From: Mycobacterium avium subsp. avium
Lineage (GTDB): Bacteria > Actinomycetota > Actinomycetes > Mycobacteriales > Mycobacteriaceae
Length of the DNA stretch: 64,000 bases
NCBI RefSeq assembly: GCF_009741445.1
Contig: NZ_CP046507.1
Span: 310,001 to 374,000 of the forward strand
Reading direction: 5' to 3'
The notes beneath the pieces are model-generated. The model was not told where the DNA came from. It saw only the letters and a list, made by a program, of their open reading frames with translations, and did no database searches. The position numbers and the translations under genes were made by a program. Below, piece by piece: positions 57,063 through 64,000 of this stretch; position 1 is the first letter of the stretch; each line of letters starts with the position of its first letter.

Positions 57063-58867
57063 GTGATCTCCTGCCCGAAGGTGAGCATTTCGGCAGGCTC
57101 CTCGGGGTCGACCGCGGCGCGGCCGCGGCGCAGCCGGGCGTCGATCATGTTCACCAAATGCGTCAACGGCACGGTCAATATCAGGTAGCAGGCGCCGGCG
57201 GCGACCAGCGGCGACAAGTTACCGGTCTCGGCGTTGAGGTCGCGACCCACCTGGAACAGCTCCCGCTGATCGGCGACCAGACCCAGGAAGTACACCAGCG
57301 CGGAGGCCTTCAACAGCGCGATGAATTGATTGACCAGTGCCGGCAGCACCCGCCGGACACCCTGCGGCACCACCACCAGTCGCATCGCCGTCGCATAGCT
57401 GAACCCCAGCGCGCGCGACGCTTCCAGCTGGCCGGGGTCCACGCTCTGGATCCCGGAGCGCAGGATCTCACCGATGTAGGCGGCCGCCATCATCCCCAGC
57501 GCGGCGATGCCGAGCGGGTAGGGATTGTTGTTCGTCAATCCGCCCACGATCGGCCCGATCCCGAGCCCGATGAGCAGGATGATCACCACTTCCGGGAGCC
57601 CGCGGAACACATCGGTGTACACCCGGGCCGGCCAGCGCAGCCACCGCGCATGCGAGATGCCGGCGACGGCCAGCACCATGCCCAGCACCAGCCCGATCAC
57701 GCTGGCGCTGAAGGTCAGGATCAGCGTGTTGGGCAACCCGGTGCGCAACAACGTGGGGATGGCCTGCCGATACATGTCCCAGTCGAAGAAGGAGTCGCGC
57801 AGCTGCGCCAGCGTCGATTTCGGCGCCGCCGGTCCCACCGCCTTGTGATGCTGACTCGCCGCGATCGCCGCGAAGTCCGGCAGTTTGGGGGGCGCCACGG
57901 CCTGGGAGCCGGGTTTCCAGCCCGGGGGCAGGGTGCGGGGCACCCACTGCGAGTACAGGTTCGACCAGGTGCCGTCGGCGATGACGGCATCGAGGCCGGA
58001 GTTCAGCGCATCCACCAAGGGCTTGTTGTCCTTGGCCACCGCGTAGGCCACGAAATTGCCCGGGCTGATCGTGTTCGCCACCACCACCGCCGGATCGCCC
58101 GGCTGGATGGTGGTCGCGGCCTGACCGGCGGGCGCCACCCAGGCGTCGATCTGGCGGGTCTTGAGGCTGGCGTACACGGTGGCGAAGTCGGGATACTTCA
58201 CCGGCTGCAGATGCAACGTGTCGACCACGTAGGACTCCTCGACGGTGCCCTGCACCACCCCGATGCGCTGCCCGGCGGCCAGGTCGGTGAATTCCTTGAT
58301 CGCGGAACCGGGCGGCACCACCAGCGCGTAGTAGCCGAAGTCGTAGCCGTTGGTGAAGGCCACGGTTTGGCGCCGCTCGTCGGTGGCCTTGATCGACGAC
58401 GACCCGACGTCGAAGCGGCGCGACGCCACCTGGGCCAGCAGCCCGGCGAAATCCGTGCCGACGAAACGGACTTGGAGGCCGAGCTTGCCGGCGATCGCGC
58501 GCAGCAGCTGGTTGTCGAAGCCGCTGTACTGGCCGGTGGGGGTGATGCACACGTTGGGCGGGGCGCCCGAGAGCGTCCCCACTGTCAACACCCCCGGGGT
58601 GCCCAGACCCAACGTGTCGATGCGCACCGAACTCAGCGGCTCGACGGTGGGCGTCGTGTGCTCGTCGGGCTGGCTCATGGAGCCGCCGCGGGTCAGGTTC
58701 TCGGGCAGCACGGCCGCGCTTTTCGGGCCGGCCGGCGCGCACTGATTCCGGTCGGCCGCCGCCGGCGGGGCCAGCAGCGCCGACGACCCGCACACCATCA
58801 GCACGGTCGCGGTCAGTGCGAGTAGCTTTCCCCGGCGCGTGCCGCGCCGGCCCACGAGCAAATTCAT
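57059..58867 (-). CDS. Fused substrate-binding protein and permease of a polar amino-acid ABC transporter
   Basis: The 602-residue protein has a signal/anchor (LLALTATVLMVCGSSALLAP) and a periplasmic-binding-protein domain of family 3 (about 90-330: VCITPTGQYSGFDNQLLRAI, FDVGSSSIKATDERRQTVAF). A linker of about 40 residues is followed by a BPD_transp_1 permease of about five helices, with the EAA-like loop VDPGQLEASRALGFSYATAMRLVVVPQGVRR. One gene thus supplies both receptor and channel, with the ATPase encoded next. The substrate is probably glutamine or a related amino acid. Confidence 0.9.
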   Translation of the reverse strand: MNLLVGRRGTRRGKLLALTATVLMVCGSSALLAPPAAADRNQCAPAGPKSAAVLPENLTRGGSMSQPDEHTTPTVEPLSSVRIDTLGLGTPGVLTVGTLSGAPPNVCITPTGQYSGFDNQLLRAIAGKLGLQVRFVGTDFAGLLAQVASRRFDVGSSSIKATDERRQTVAFTNGYDFGYYALVVPPGSAIKEFTDLAAGQRIGVVQGTVEESYVVDTLHLQPVKYPDFATVYASLKTRQIDAWVAPAGQAATTIQPGDPAVVVANTISPGNFVAYAVAKDNKPLVDALNSGLDAVIADGTWSNLYSQWVPRTLPPGWKPGSQAVAPPKLPDFAAIAASQHHKAVGPAAPKSTLAQLRDSFFDWDMYRQAIPTLLRTGLPNTLILTFSASVIGLVLGMVLAVAGISHARWLRWPARVYTDVFRGLPEVVIILLIGLGIGPIVGGLTNNNPYPLGIAALGMMAAAYIGEILRSGIQSVDPGQLEASRALGFSYATAMRLVVVPQGVRRVLPALVNQFIALLKASALVYFLGLVADQRELFQVGRDLNAETGNLSPLVAAGACYLILTVPLTHLVNMIDARLRRGRAAVDPEEPAEMLTFGQEIT

Positions 58868-58917
58868 CACTGCTACCGTATCGACTGGTCGGCGGCGCGG
58901 CCCGCCCAGAGCCGGTG

Positions 58918-59658
58918 CTACAGGGCCAGCGACGCCCCGCCGCAGATGGTGTCCGCGTCGGCCAGCACCGGCAGCGGGCCGGCAACGACGCGGCCGGCAT
59001 CGTCGGGCGGCGTGAACACCCGGCGGCGAAACAGCTCGCCCAGCATCGTCTGGGCCATCCGGTAGGAGCGCTCGACGCACGCCGCGCGCGCCGATTCGGG
59101 ATCGCGCCGGTGAATGGCCGACGTCTCGTCCTCGTAGAACGGCAGCAGGTCGTCGCGACCGCCCTGATAGGTGGTCCAGAACAGGCGGGGAATCAGGTTC
59201 TGCGAGGCGCGGATGGTCGCGTGCAGCCGCGGTCCGGCGTATTCGTCGTTGACGGTGCGCCGGTACTCGGCGGCGATGTCGGTGAACGCGCGCGAATCCT
59301 TGGCGGTGCGCAGCGAGCGCAGCAGCGTGTCGAGCTCGCCGAGGATCCGCGGGGTGGGACTGGTCGCCGCGCGGGCCGACGCGATCCCGTTGAGCAGCCC
59401 GTCCAGTTCGTGGTGCTCGAGCACGGTGGCTTCGTCGAACCGCTCGACGAACGCGCCGCGGTGGTAGCGGGTGGACACGATGCCGTCGTGCTCGAGTTGC
59501 ACCAATGCCTCTTGAATCGGCACCCGGCTGACTCCCAGGCCCACCGCAATTTCATTGCGGTCCACCCGGTCCCCGGTGCGCAGCTTCCCGGTCAGCAACA
59601 GGTGCAAAATGTGCGAAACAACCAGGTCCTTTTCCTTGACCCCGTATTTCTTCGGCAT
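58918..59658 (-). CDS. GntR-family transcriptional regulator (FCD type, Rv0043c-like)
   Basis: The 246-residue protein has an N-terminal winged helix ([36 protein letters not shown]). The FCD-like helical effector domain contains [10 protein letters not shown], with histidines usable for metal or carboxylate binding. It corresponds to Rv0043c. It lies 50 bases upstream of the ABC transporter on the same strand and may control it, although in M. tuberculosis it is next to the MarR gene without the transporter. Confidence 0.88.
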   Translation of the reverse strand: MPKKYGVKEKDLVVSHILHLLLTGKLRTGDRVDRNEIAVGLGVSRVPIQEALVQLEHDGIVSTRYHRGAFVERFDEATVLEHHELDGLLNGIASARAATSPTPRILGELDTLLRSLRTAKDSRAFTDIAAEYRRTVNDEYAGPRLHATIRASQNLIPRLFWTTYQGGRDDLLPFYEDETSAIHRRDPESARAACVERSYRMAQTMLGELFRRRVFTPPDDAGRVVAGPLPVLADADTICGGASLAL

Positions 59659-59776
59659 CTTTTCGCTTCAGTCTCTTTCACACCGAACAGCTCTGGCGCT
59701 GAGAGTTTCTCACGAATTAACGCACGCGTTCATGCGTTTGGCCGACGAACTCGGAACCGGACGCGGGCGGGCCCGC

Positions 59777-60556
59777 TCAGCGGCCGTCGCGCCATTTGCA
59801 CAACGCCTCGGCGTCGCGGAGGTCGTAATCCGGGCCGTCGCACCCCACCGTCAGCAGGGTGACGCCGAGGCCGACCAGTGCTTCGGCATTGGCGAGCAGT
59901 TCGGCACCGCCCTTGACCGCCGCGGAACGCTCGATGCGATCCGGGTCGCGGCCGACGTCGGCGCAGTGCCGGGCGAGCACCTCCGACTTCGCCGGGTATT
60001 CCTCGGCGGAGGTGAAGCTGTGCCAGATGTCGGCGTGCTGGGCGACCAGCCGCAGCGTCTTGCGTTCCCCCCCGCCGCCGATCAGCACCGGGATGTCGCG
60101 GGTGGGAGCCGGATTCAGCTTGGCCAGCCGCGCCTCGATCCGGGGCAGCGCGCCGGCCAGGTCGTCCAGCCGGCTGCCCGCGGTGCCGAATTCGTAGCCG
60201 TACTCGTCGTAGTCCTTCTGCTTCCAGCCCGATCCGATGCCCAGGATCAGCCGGCCCTCACTGATGTGGTCGACGGTGCGCGCCATGTCGGCCAGCAGCT
60301 CTGGGTTGCGGTAGGAGTTGCAGGTCACCAGCGCGCCGATCTGGATGCGCGAGGTCTGCTCGGCCCAGGCGCCGAGCATCGTCCAGCACTCGAAATGCGC
60401 GCCGTCCGGATCGCCGTAGAGGGGGAAGAAGTGGTCCCAGTTGAAGGCGATGTCGACGCCGATGTCCTCGCAACGGCGCACCGCGTCGCGGATCTGGTTG
60501 TACTGCGGGGCGTGTTGGGGCTGTAACTGCACACCGATACGGATGGGGTGGGTCAT
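59777..60556 (-). CDS. LLM-class F420-dependent oxidoreductase (Rv0044c-like)
   Basis: The 259-residue TIM-barrel protein of the luciferase-like monooxygenase superfamily contains RIGVQLQPQHAPQ, AFNWDHFFPLYGDP, LGIGSGWKQKDYDEYG and PVLIGGGGERKTLRLVAQHADIW. These blocks are typical of mycobacterial F420-binding members. The ATG at 60556 is the first good start. It is 16 bases downstream of the hydrolase gene, so they are probably co-transcribed. Confidence 0.88.
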   Translation of the reverse strand: MTHPIRIGVQLQPQHAPQYNQIRDAVRRCEDIGVDIAFNWDHFFPLYGDPDGAHFECWTMLGAWAEQTSRIQIGALVTCNSYRNPELLADMARTVDHISEGRLILGIGSGWKQKDYDEYGYEFGTAGSRLDDLAGALPRIEARLAKLNPAPTRDIPVLIGGGGERKTLRLVAQHADIWHSFTSAEEYPAKSEVLARHCADVGRDPDRIERSAAVKGGAELLANAEALVGLGVTLLTVGCDGPDYDLRDAEALCKWRDGR

Positions 60557-60572
60557 AACGTCCACCGTAGGC

Positions 60573-61487
60573 TCAGCGCCCGTCGAGCACCCCACGCAGG
60601 ATGTCGATCAGCGCGCGCGGCTGGTCGCTCTGCACGGAGTGCCCCGAGTTCGCCACCACGTGCGCGGTGCGGAAATGCTTTGCGCGACGGCTCAGCTCGG
60701 CCGCGTCCTCGTCGCTGACGAAGCCCGAGGAACCGCCGCGGACCAGGGTGACCGGCGCGGACAGGGCGTCGACGTCCGCCCACAGGCCGTCGAAGTCCGG
60801 GAATTTGCGGATGGCGTCGTAGCGCCACGTCCATTTGCCGTTGTCCAGCTTGCGCGAGTTGTGGAACACCCCGCGGCGCAGCGCCTTCACCTCGCGGTGC
60901 GGCGCCGCGGCGATCGTCAGGTCCAGCATGGCCTGGAAGCTGTCGAACTCGCGTTCGCCGTGCATCAGCGCTACCGTGCCCTGCTGCTCCTTGGTCATCT
61001 CGGAATGCCGTTGCAGCGCCGAGGGGGTGACGTCGATCAGCACCAGTTCCTTGACCAGATCGGGTGCGACGGCGCCCAGCCGGATCGCGGTCAGCCCGCC
61101 CAGCGACATGCCGACGACGAGGTCGGCGCCGGCGGCGTGCTCGCGCAGCATCGGCAGTAGGGCGTCGGCGTTCAGCTGCGGCGAGTAGTCGCCGTCCGCG
61201 CGCCAGGCGGAGTGTCCGTGTCCGGGAAGGTCGACCGCCAGCGCGGGCTCGCCGACGCCGACGATCACCGTGTCCCAGGTGTGCGCGTTTTGCCCGCCGC
61301 CGTGCACGAACACGATGCGGGGGTCGGTGCTGCCCCAGCGCAGCGCGCTGACTTTGGCGTCGCCGCTGCCCGATTCGACCCGGGCGACCTCGGGCAGGGG
61401 ACCGGATACCCCGGCCTGCTCGACGTTTTCGTGCAACAGCGCGAATTCGGACAGGCCCGCCAGTTCGTCCTCAGATACGTCGGTCAC
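60573..61487 (-). CDS. Alpha/beta hydrolase (Rv0045c-like esterase)
   Basis: The 304-residue alpha/beta-hydrolase has oxyanion loop HGGGQNAHTW, nucleophile elbow VVGMSLGGL and catalytic His in NSGHSVQSDQPRAL. It follows Rv0045c over its length; the M. tuberculosis protein is an esterase with preference for short acyl chains. The GTG at 61487 gives the right length. The catalytic acid is probably in VTLVRGGSSGFVSDEDAAE. Confidence 0.9.
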   Translation of the reverse strand: MTDVSEDELAGLSEFALLHENVEQAGVSGPLPEVARVESGSGDAKVSALRWGSTDPRIVFVHGGGQNAHTWDTVIVGVGEPALAVDLPGHGHSAWRADGDYSPQLNADALLPMLREHAAGADLVVGMSLGGLTAIRLGAVAPDLVKELVLIDVTPSALQRHSEMTKEQQGTVALMHGEREFDSFQAMLDLTIAAAPHREVKALRRGVFHNSRKLDNGKWTWRYDAIRKFPDFDGLWADVDALSAPVTLVRGGSSGFVSDEDAAELSRRAKHFRTAHVVANSGHSVQSDQPRALIDILRGVLDGR

Positions 61488-61510
61488 GTTCTCGACCCTA
61501 GCCCCGGTGT

Positions 61511-62719
61511 CTACAGCACGTAGCGGCGGCGAATGCCGCGGAAGCGTTCCCACATCGCGTCGGCGCGCTGCGACGGCGTCACCATCACGGTGTCTTTCGG
61601 CAGGGCGTCGAGCAGCTCGTCGTGCCCGACCACCCGGGTGTCCAGCACGGCGGGTTCGCCCTCCAGCATGTGCCGGTAGGTCAGGTTGCCGCGCTCGAAA
61701 CCCTGGGTGTCCAGCCAGTTGTGCACGCCGGGATCGCGATGGGCCATGACCAGCCGGATGCGTCCGTCGCCGTCGACGGTGGTGCGGCTCGGTGTGTAGC
61801 TGACCGGGCGGTACAGGTAGTCCATGCTGTTGAAGAAGACGCCCATGTTGGTGAACATCCACAATCCGGGGTGGGCGTCGAATTCGACGATCAGCGCCTC
61901 GTCGGGCGCCAGTTCCCAGTACATGTTGGCGGCGGCTCGACCGCGCTTGCCGTCGGCGTCGGTCGCGGCGGCCCGGGGGAAGGTGTTCGGGCTCTCGGCG
62001 TCGACCCCGCCGTGGCGGAACGGGTATTCCGGCCAGTCCGACATCAGCCCGGTGACGAAATCGCCCGCCCACCGCATCGCCTCGACCATTTCGCCGGGTG
62101 TGGGCAACGGTTTGGGGACGGCCATGTCGACGCGTTCGATGCGCAGCTGCGCGGGCGCTTCGTCCCAGCGGTCGAAACCCTGGCGGATGAACAGTTTTCG
62201 GGATTCGGGCGTGGTGGGCAGCCAGTTGTGCCCACGCTCGGCTCCGCCGACGTACAGCTCGAAGCGGCCGTCGGCGCCGACGCGGAGTTGCTGGCCGAAC
62301 AGATTGGCCTGCGGTGTGTCGCCGAAGGGTTCATGCAGCACACCCTCTCCGGGCGTGCGCCGTCCCTGCACGGTGACGTTGAAGAAGCGCGAGGTGCCGC
62401 GGGTGCCGGTGATCCGGTAGGTGGACCGCCCGTCGATCCACGCCTGCTGGTAGGTGAAGTCGGCGCAGTCGCCGCCCAGCTTGCGGGTGGGGCCGCAGAA
62501 ACTGTGCAGCACAGGATAATTGGTGTCGCGGGTCTCCAGGGCCAGATCGAAGGCCTGCCCGAGGTTTTGGGTCAGGAACCGGAAGGCGTCGACCCGATGC
62601 GGTCCGGAGGCCGGGTTGTGGTCTTTGAAGGCCCGCTCGCCCGCGCGTTGCAGCCGGGCGCAGAATTCGGTCCACGCCGCCCGCAGCGCCGCGTCGTGCG
62701 GGCCGTCACCGAAGGCCAT
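61511..62719 (-). CDS. DUF1214-domain protein
   Basis: The 402-residue soluble protein has a C-terminal DUF1214-like domain (MYWELAPDEALIVEFDAHPG, YTPSRTTVDGDGRIRLVMAH, NWLDTQGFERGNLTYRHMLE). The N-terminal half is conserved in actinobacteria (FLTQNLGQAFDLALETRDT, GPTRKLGGDCADFTYQQA). No catalytic function is established for the family. Two bases separate it from the TIM-barrel gene upstream, indicating one operon with the sulfotransferase at the window end. Confidence 0.8.
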   Translation of the reverse strand: MAFGDGPHDAALRAAWTEFCARLQRAGERAFKDHNPASGPHRVDAFRFLTQNLGQAFDLALETRDTNYPVLHSFCGPTRKLGGDCADFTYQQAWIDGRSTYRITGTRGTSRFFNVTVQGRRTPGEGVLHEPFGDTPQANLFGQQLRVGADGRFELYVGGAERGHNWLPTTPESRKLFIRQGFDRWDEAPAQLRIERVDMAVPKPLPTPGEMVEAMRWAGDFVTGLMSDWPEYPFRHGGVDAESPNTFPRAAATDADGKRGRAAANMYWELAPDEALIVEFDAHPGLWMFTNMGVFFNSMDYLYRPVSYTPSRTTVDGDGRIRLVMAHRDPGVHNWLDTQGFERGNLTYRHMLEGEPAVLDTRVVGHDELLDALPKDTVMVTPSQRADAMWERFRGIRRRYVL

Positions 62720-62721
62720 GT

Positions 62722-63525
62722 TCACCCACCCAGCTTGTCCAGCATCGCGCCGACGACATCGCAAGCGCGGCGGGCGGATTCGAGCCGGCCCTCCCGCTCG
62801 ATGCGGGGGCCGATGAGTTCCAGGTCGAAGCCGTGGGCGTAGCCCGTCGCGAGCGCCTGCGCGACGAACGCCTCGATCGGGATGGCGCCGTCGCCGGGCA
62901 CGGCTCGGCCCGGCAGCGCGCGGTCGCCGAGCACGTAGTCGCTCAACTGGATGAGCGCGGTGCGCGGCAGCGCCCGCGGCAGCTGCGCCTCGAAATCCCC
63001 TTCGGCCCAACAGTGGAACAGGTCGATGCAGATTCCCAGGCCGCTCATCTCGGCCAGGGCGACGGTGTCGCGCAACGTGTGCGCGATGTGGATGTCGGCG
63101 TACAGGCTGGACGCGTTCTCGATCGCCAGTACCACGCCCGCCGCCTTCGCCCGCACGGCGCACGGCGCGACCATGGCGGCGAACCGCTCGGCGGCCTGCG
63201 GCCAGGTGAGCCCGGCACGGCCCCCGGTGAGCAGGTAGACGGTGTGCGCGCCTACGCTCGCGGCGGCGTCGATGACCGCAATCAGCGCCTCCCGGGCGGC
63301 GCCGGGGTCGCTGGTCAGGCGGCCACCGGCGAACAGGTGGTACACCGCTTCGACGGTGTAGTCGTTGCGCCCCAACAGCATTGGCAACTGCGGATCGAGC
63401 AGCTGGTTGTCCAGGATGCTCAGCCGGGACACCCCCAGCGCCGCCCAATGTGCTTGCAGCTCGGCCGCCGGCGCGCCATAGAACGTGACGTTGTGCACGG
63501 ACAGCCGTTTGTGTGCGCCCGTCAT
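62722..63525 (-). CDS. TIM-barrel sugar isomerase/AP-endonuclease-2-like protein
   Basis: The 267-residue xylose-isomerase-like TIM barrel has metal-ligand candidates in AIENASSLYADIHIAH, ICIDLFHCWAEGDFE and the terminal FDLELIGPRIEREG. Members isomerise or epimerise sugars and inositols or act on dehydroshikimate-like substrates; the substrate here is unknown. It starts one base after the sulfotransferase stop and precedes the DUF1214 gene by two bases. Confidence 0.8.
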   Translation of the reverse strand: MTGAHKRLSVHNVTFYGAPAAELQAHWAALGVSRLSILDNQLLDPQLPMLLGRNDYTVEAVYHLFAGGRLTSDPGAAREALIAVIDAAASVGAHTVYLLTGGRAGLTWPQAAERFAAMVAPCAVRAKAAGVVLAIENASSLYADIHIAHTLRDTVALAEMSGLGICIDLFHCWAEGDFEAQLPRALPRTALIQLSDYVLGDRALPGRAVPGDGAIPIEAFVAQALATGYAHGFDLELIGPRIEREGRLESARRACDVVGAMLDKLGG

Positions 63526-63526
63526 C

Positions 63527-64000
63527 TCAGCCCCGGTTTTCGATCGGGACGCCGAACCGCTGCCGGAACGGCCGGAATTCGGCGTGCAGCGCGTCGAGGT
63601 CCTCGCCGATGTCGGTCAGCAATTGCGTGGAATAGCGGAATTTTCCGTACCGGTCGCCGGGGTTGTCGGCCAGGTAGGCCCGCATCGCCGACTCGGCCTC
63701 GGCCGTGAGCTCGCGCCCGCAGAACGCGTAATAACGCCGCACGGCCCCAACATGATCGGCGATGAAGTCGGTGTAGCGCAGGTGCAGGATGCGCGGATCG
63801 TCGACCAGGGGATTGGTCATCGTGTTGGCGATGCTGGCCCGGGTCATCTCGAGGTGCTTCTTCGCCTCTGCGTGCAGGTCGACCGCCCCGACCATGCCCT
63901 CGGCGATGTCGGCCATCATCATGGTGCGCGACGCGGCGACCTGGACGGGGTCGCGGTGCAGCCACACCATCCGCGCATCGGGGTAGGTGTCGAACAGCTC
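63527..64000 (-). CDS. Sulfotransferase-family protein, C-terminal part (runs off the window)
   Basis: The last 157 codons are visible, from ELFDTYPDARMVWLHRDPVQ onward. The WLHRDPVQVAASR block is the 3'-phosphate-binding segment for the PAPS donor in the sulfotransferase family. A C-terminal region follows with RYTDFIADHVGAVRRYYAFC and a KFRYST-containing block. The 5'-phosphosulfate-binding loop would lie beyond position 64000. It is the first visible gene of the operon with the TIM-barrel and DUF1214 genes. Confidence 0.85.
   Translation of the reverse strand, partial: ELFDTYPDARMVWLHRDPVQVAASRTMMMADIAEGMVGAVDLHAEAKKHLEMTRASIANTMTNPLVDDPRILHLRYTDFIADHVGAVRRYYAFCGRELTAEAESAMRAYLADNPGDRYGKFRYSTQLLTDIGEDLDALHAEFRPFRQRFGVPIENRG

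Overview
The window is high-G+C mycobacterial DNA. Gene content and gene-by-gene resemblance to M. tuberculosis loci point to a slow-growing mycobacterium of the M. avium complex. Two things support this: the ESX-1 cluster that normally follows the Rv3860 gene is absent, and an IS110-family element with the length, transposase length and target site remembered for IS901 sits in the ESX-2 operon. The Rv numbers below come from recalled protein similarity, not from a database search.

Layout. (1) 1-4.4 kb: start of gltB, a ParA-like Rv3860 homologue, and an ECF41-type sigma factor facing a frameshifted NmrA-like gene and a deazaflavin-dependent nitroreductase. (2) 4.4-16.9 kb: ESX-2 type VII secretion genes on the minus strand (PE36, PPE69, esxD, esxC, espG2, an Rv3888c-like ATPase, eccD2, mycP2, eccE2, eccA2). 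The IS901-like element separates esxD from esxC, and eccB2 and eccC2 are not beside PE36. (3) 17.2-19.2 kb: a VOC protein, an enoyl-CoA hydratase/TetR pair and the tail of a PrrB-like kinase, fused in frame to the head of an Rv3626c-like gene; this is a chromosomal breakpoint. (4) 19.2-27.9 kb: the Rv3627c-Rv3635 block (PBP4-type carboxypeptidase, pyrophosphatase, TerC-like protein, a polyprenyl-phosphate sugar synthase with its small membrane partner, galE1, large membrane proteins).

(5) 27.9-36.2 kb: a nested mobile region. An IS481 remnant and a toxin-gene remnant are each cut by an IS256-family element. The two IS256 copies face each other, both are cut at the same codon, and both abut a 3.98-kb Tn554-like element carrying tnpA, tnpB and tnpC. 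To the right lie an orphan toxin tail, one intact putative immunity gene and a decayed paralogue. (6) 36.2-40.2 kb: a DUF222/HNH pseudogene, a GNAT protein, a pirin and an acyl-CoA dehydrogenase.

(7) 40.3-47.4 kb: the Rv0022c-Rv0030 block (WhiB5, an XRE regulator, an NlpC/P60 hydrolase and a run of small mycobacterial proteins), ending in a 55-bp tandem repeat. (8) 47.6-55.0 kb: the Rv0036c-Rv0041 block (DinB-like protein, MFS transporter, YqgE, small membrane protein, Mtc28, LeuRS). (9) 55-64 kb: an SDR, a MarR regulator with a clear operator, a polar amino-acid ABC transporter with a fused binding protein and permease, a GntR regulator, an LLM oxidoreductase, an alpha/beta hydrolase, a DUF1214 protein, a TIM-barrel protein and the end of a sulfotransferase.

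Two themes stand out. The region is a mosaic of rearranged chromosome blocks with mobile elements or chimeric genes at the joints. ESX-2 appears structurally compromised: it lacks neighbouring eccB2/eccC2 and its operon is interrupted.
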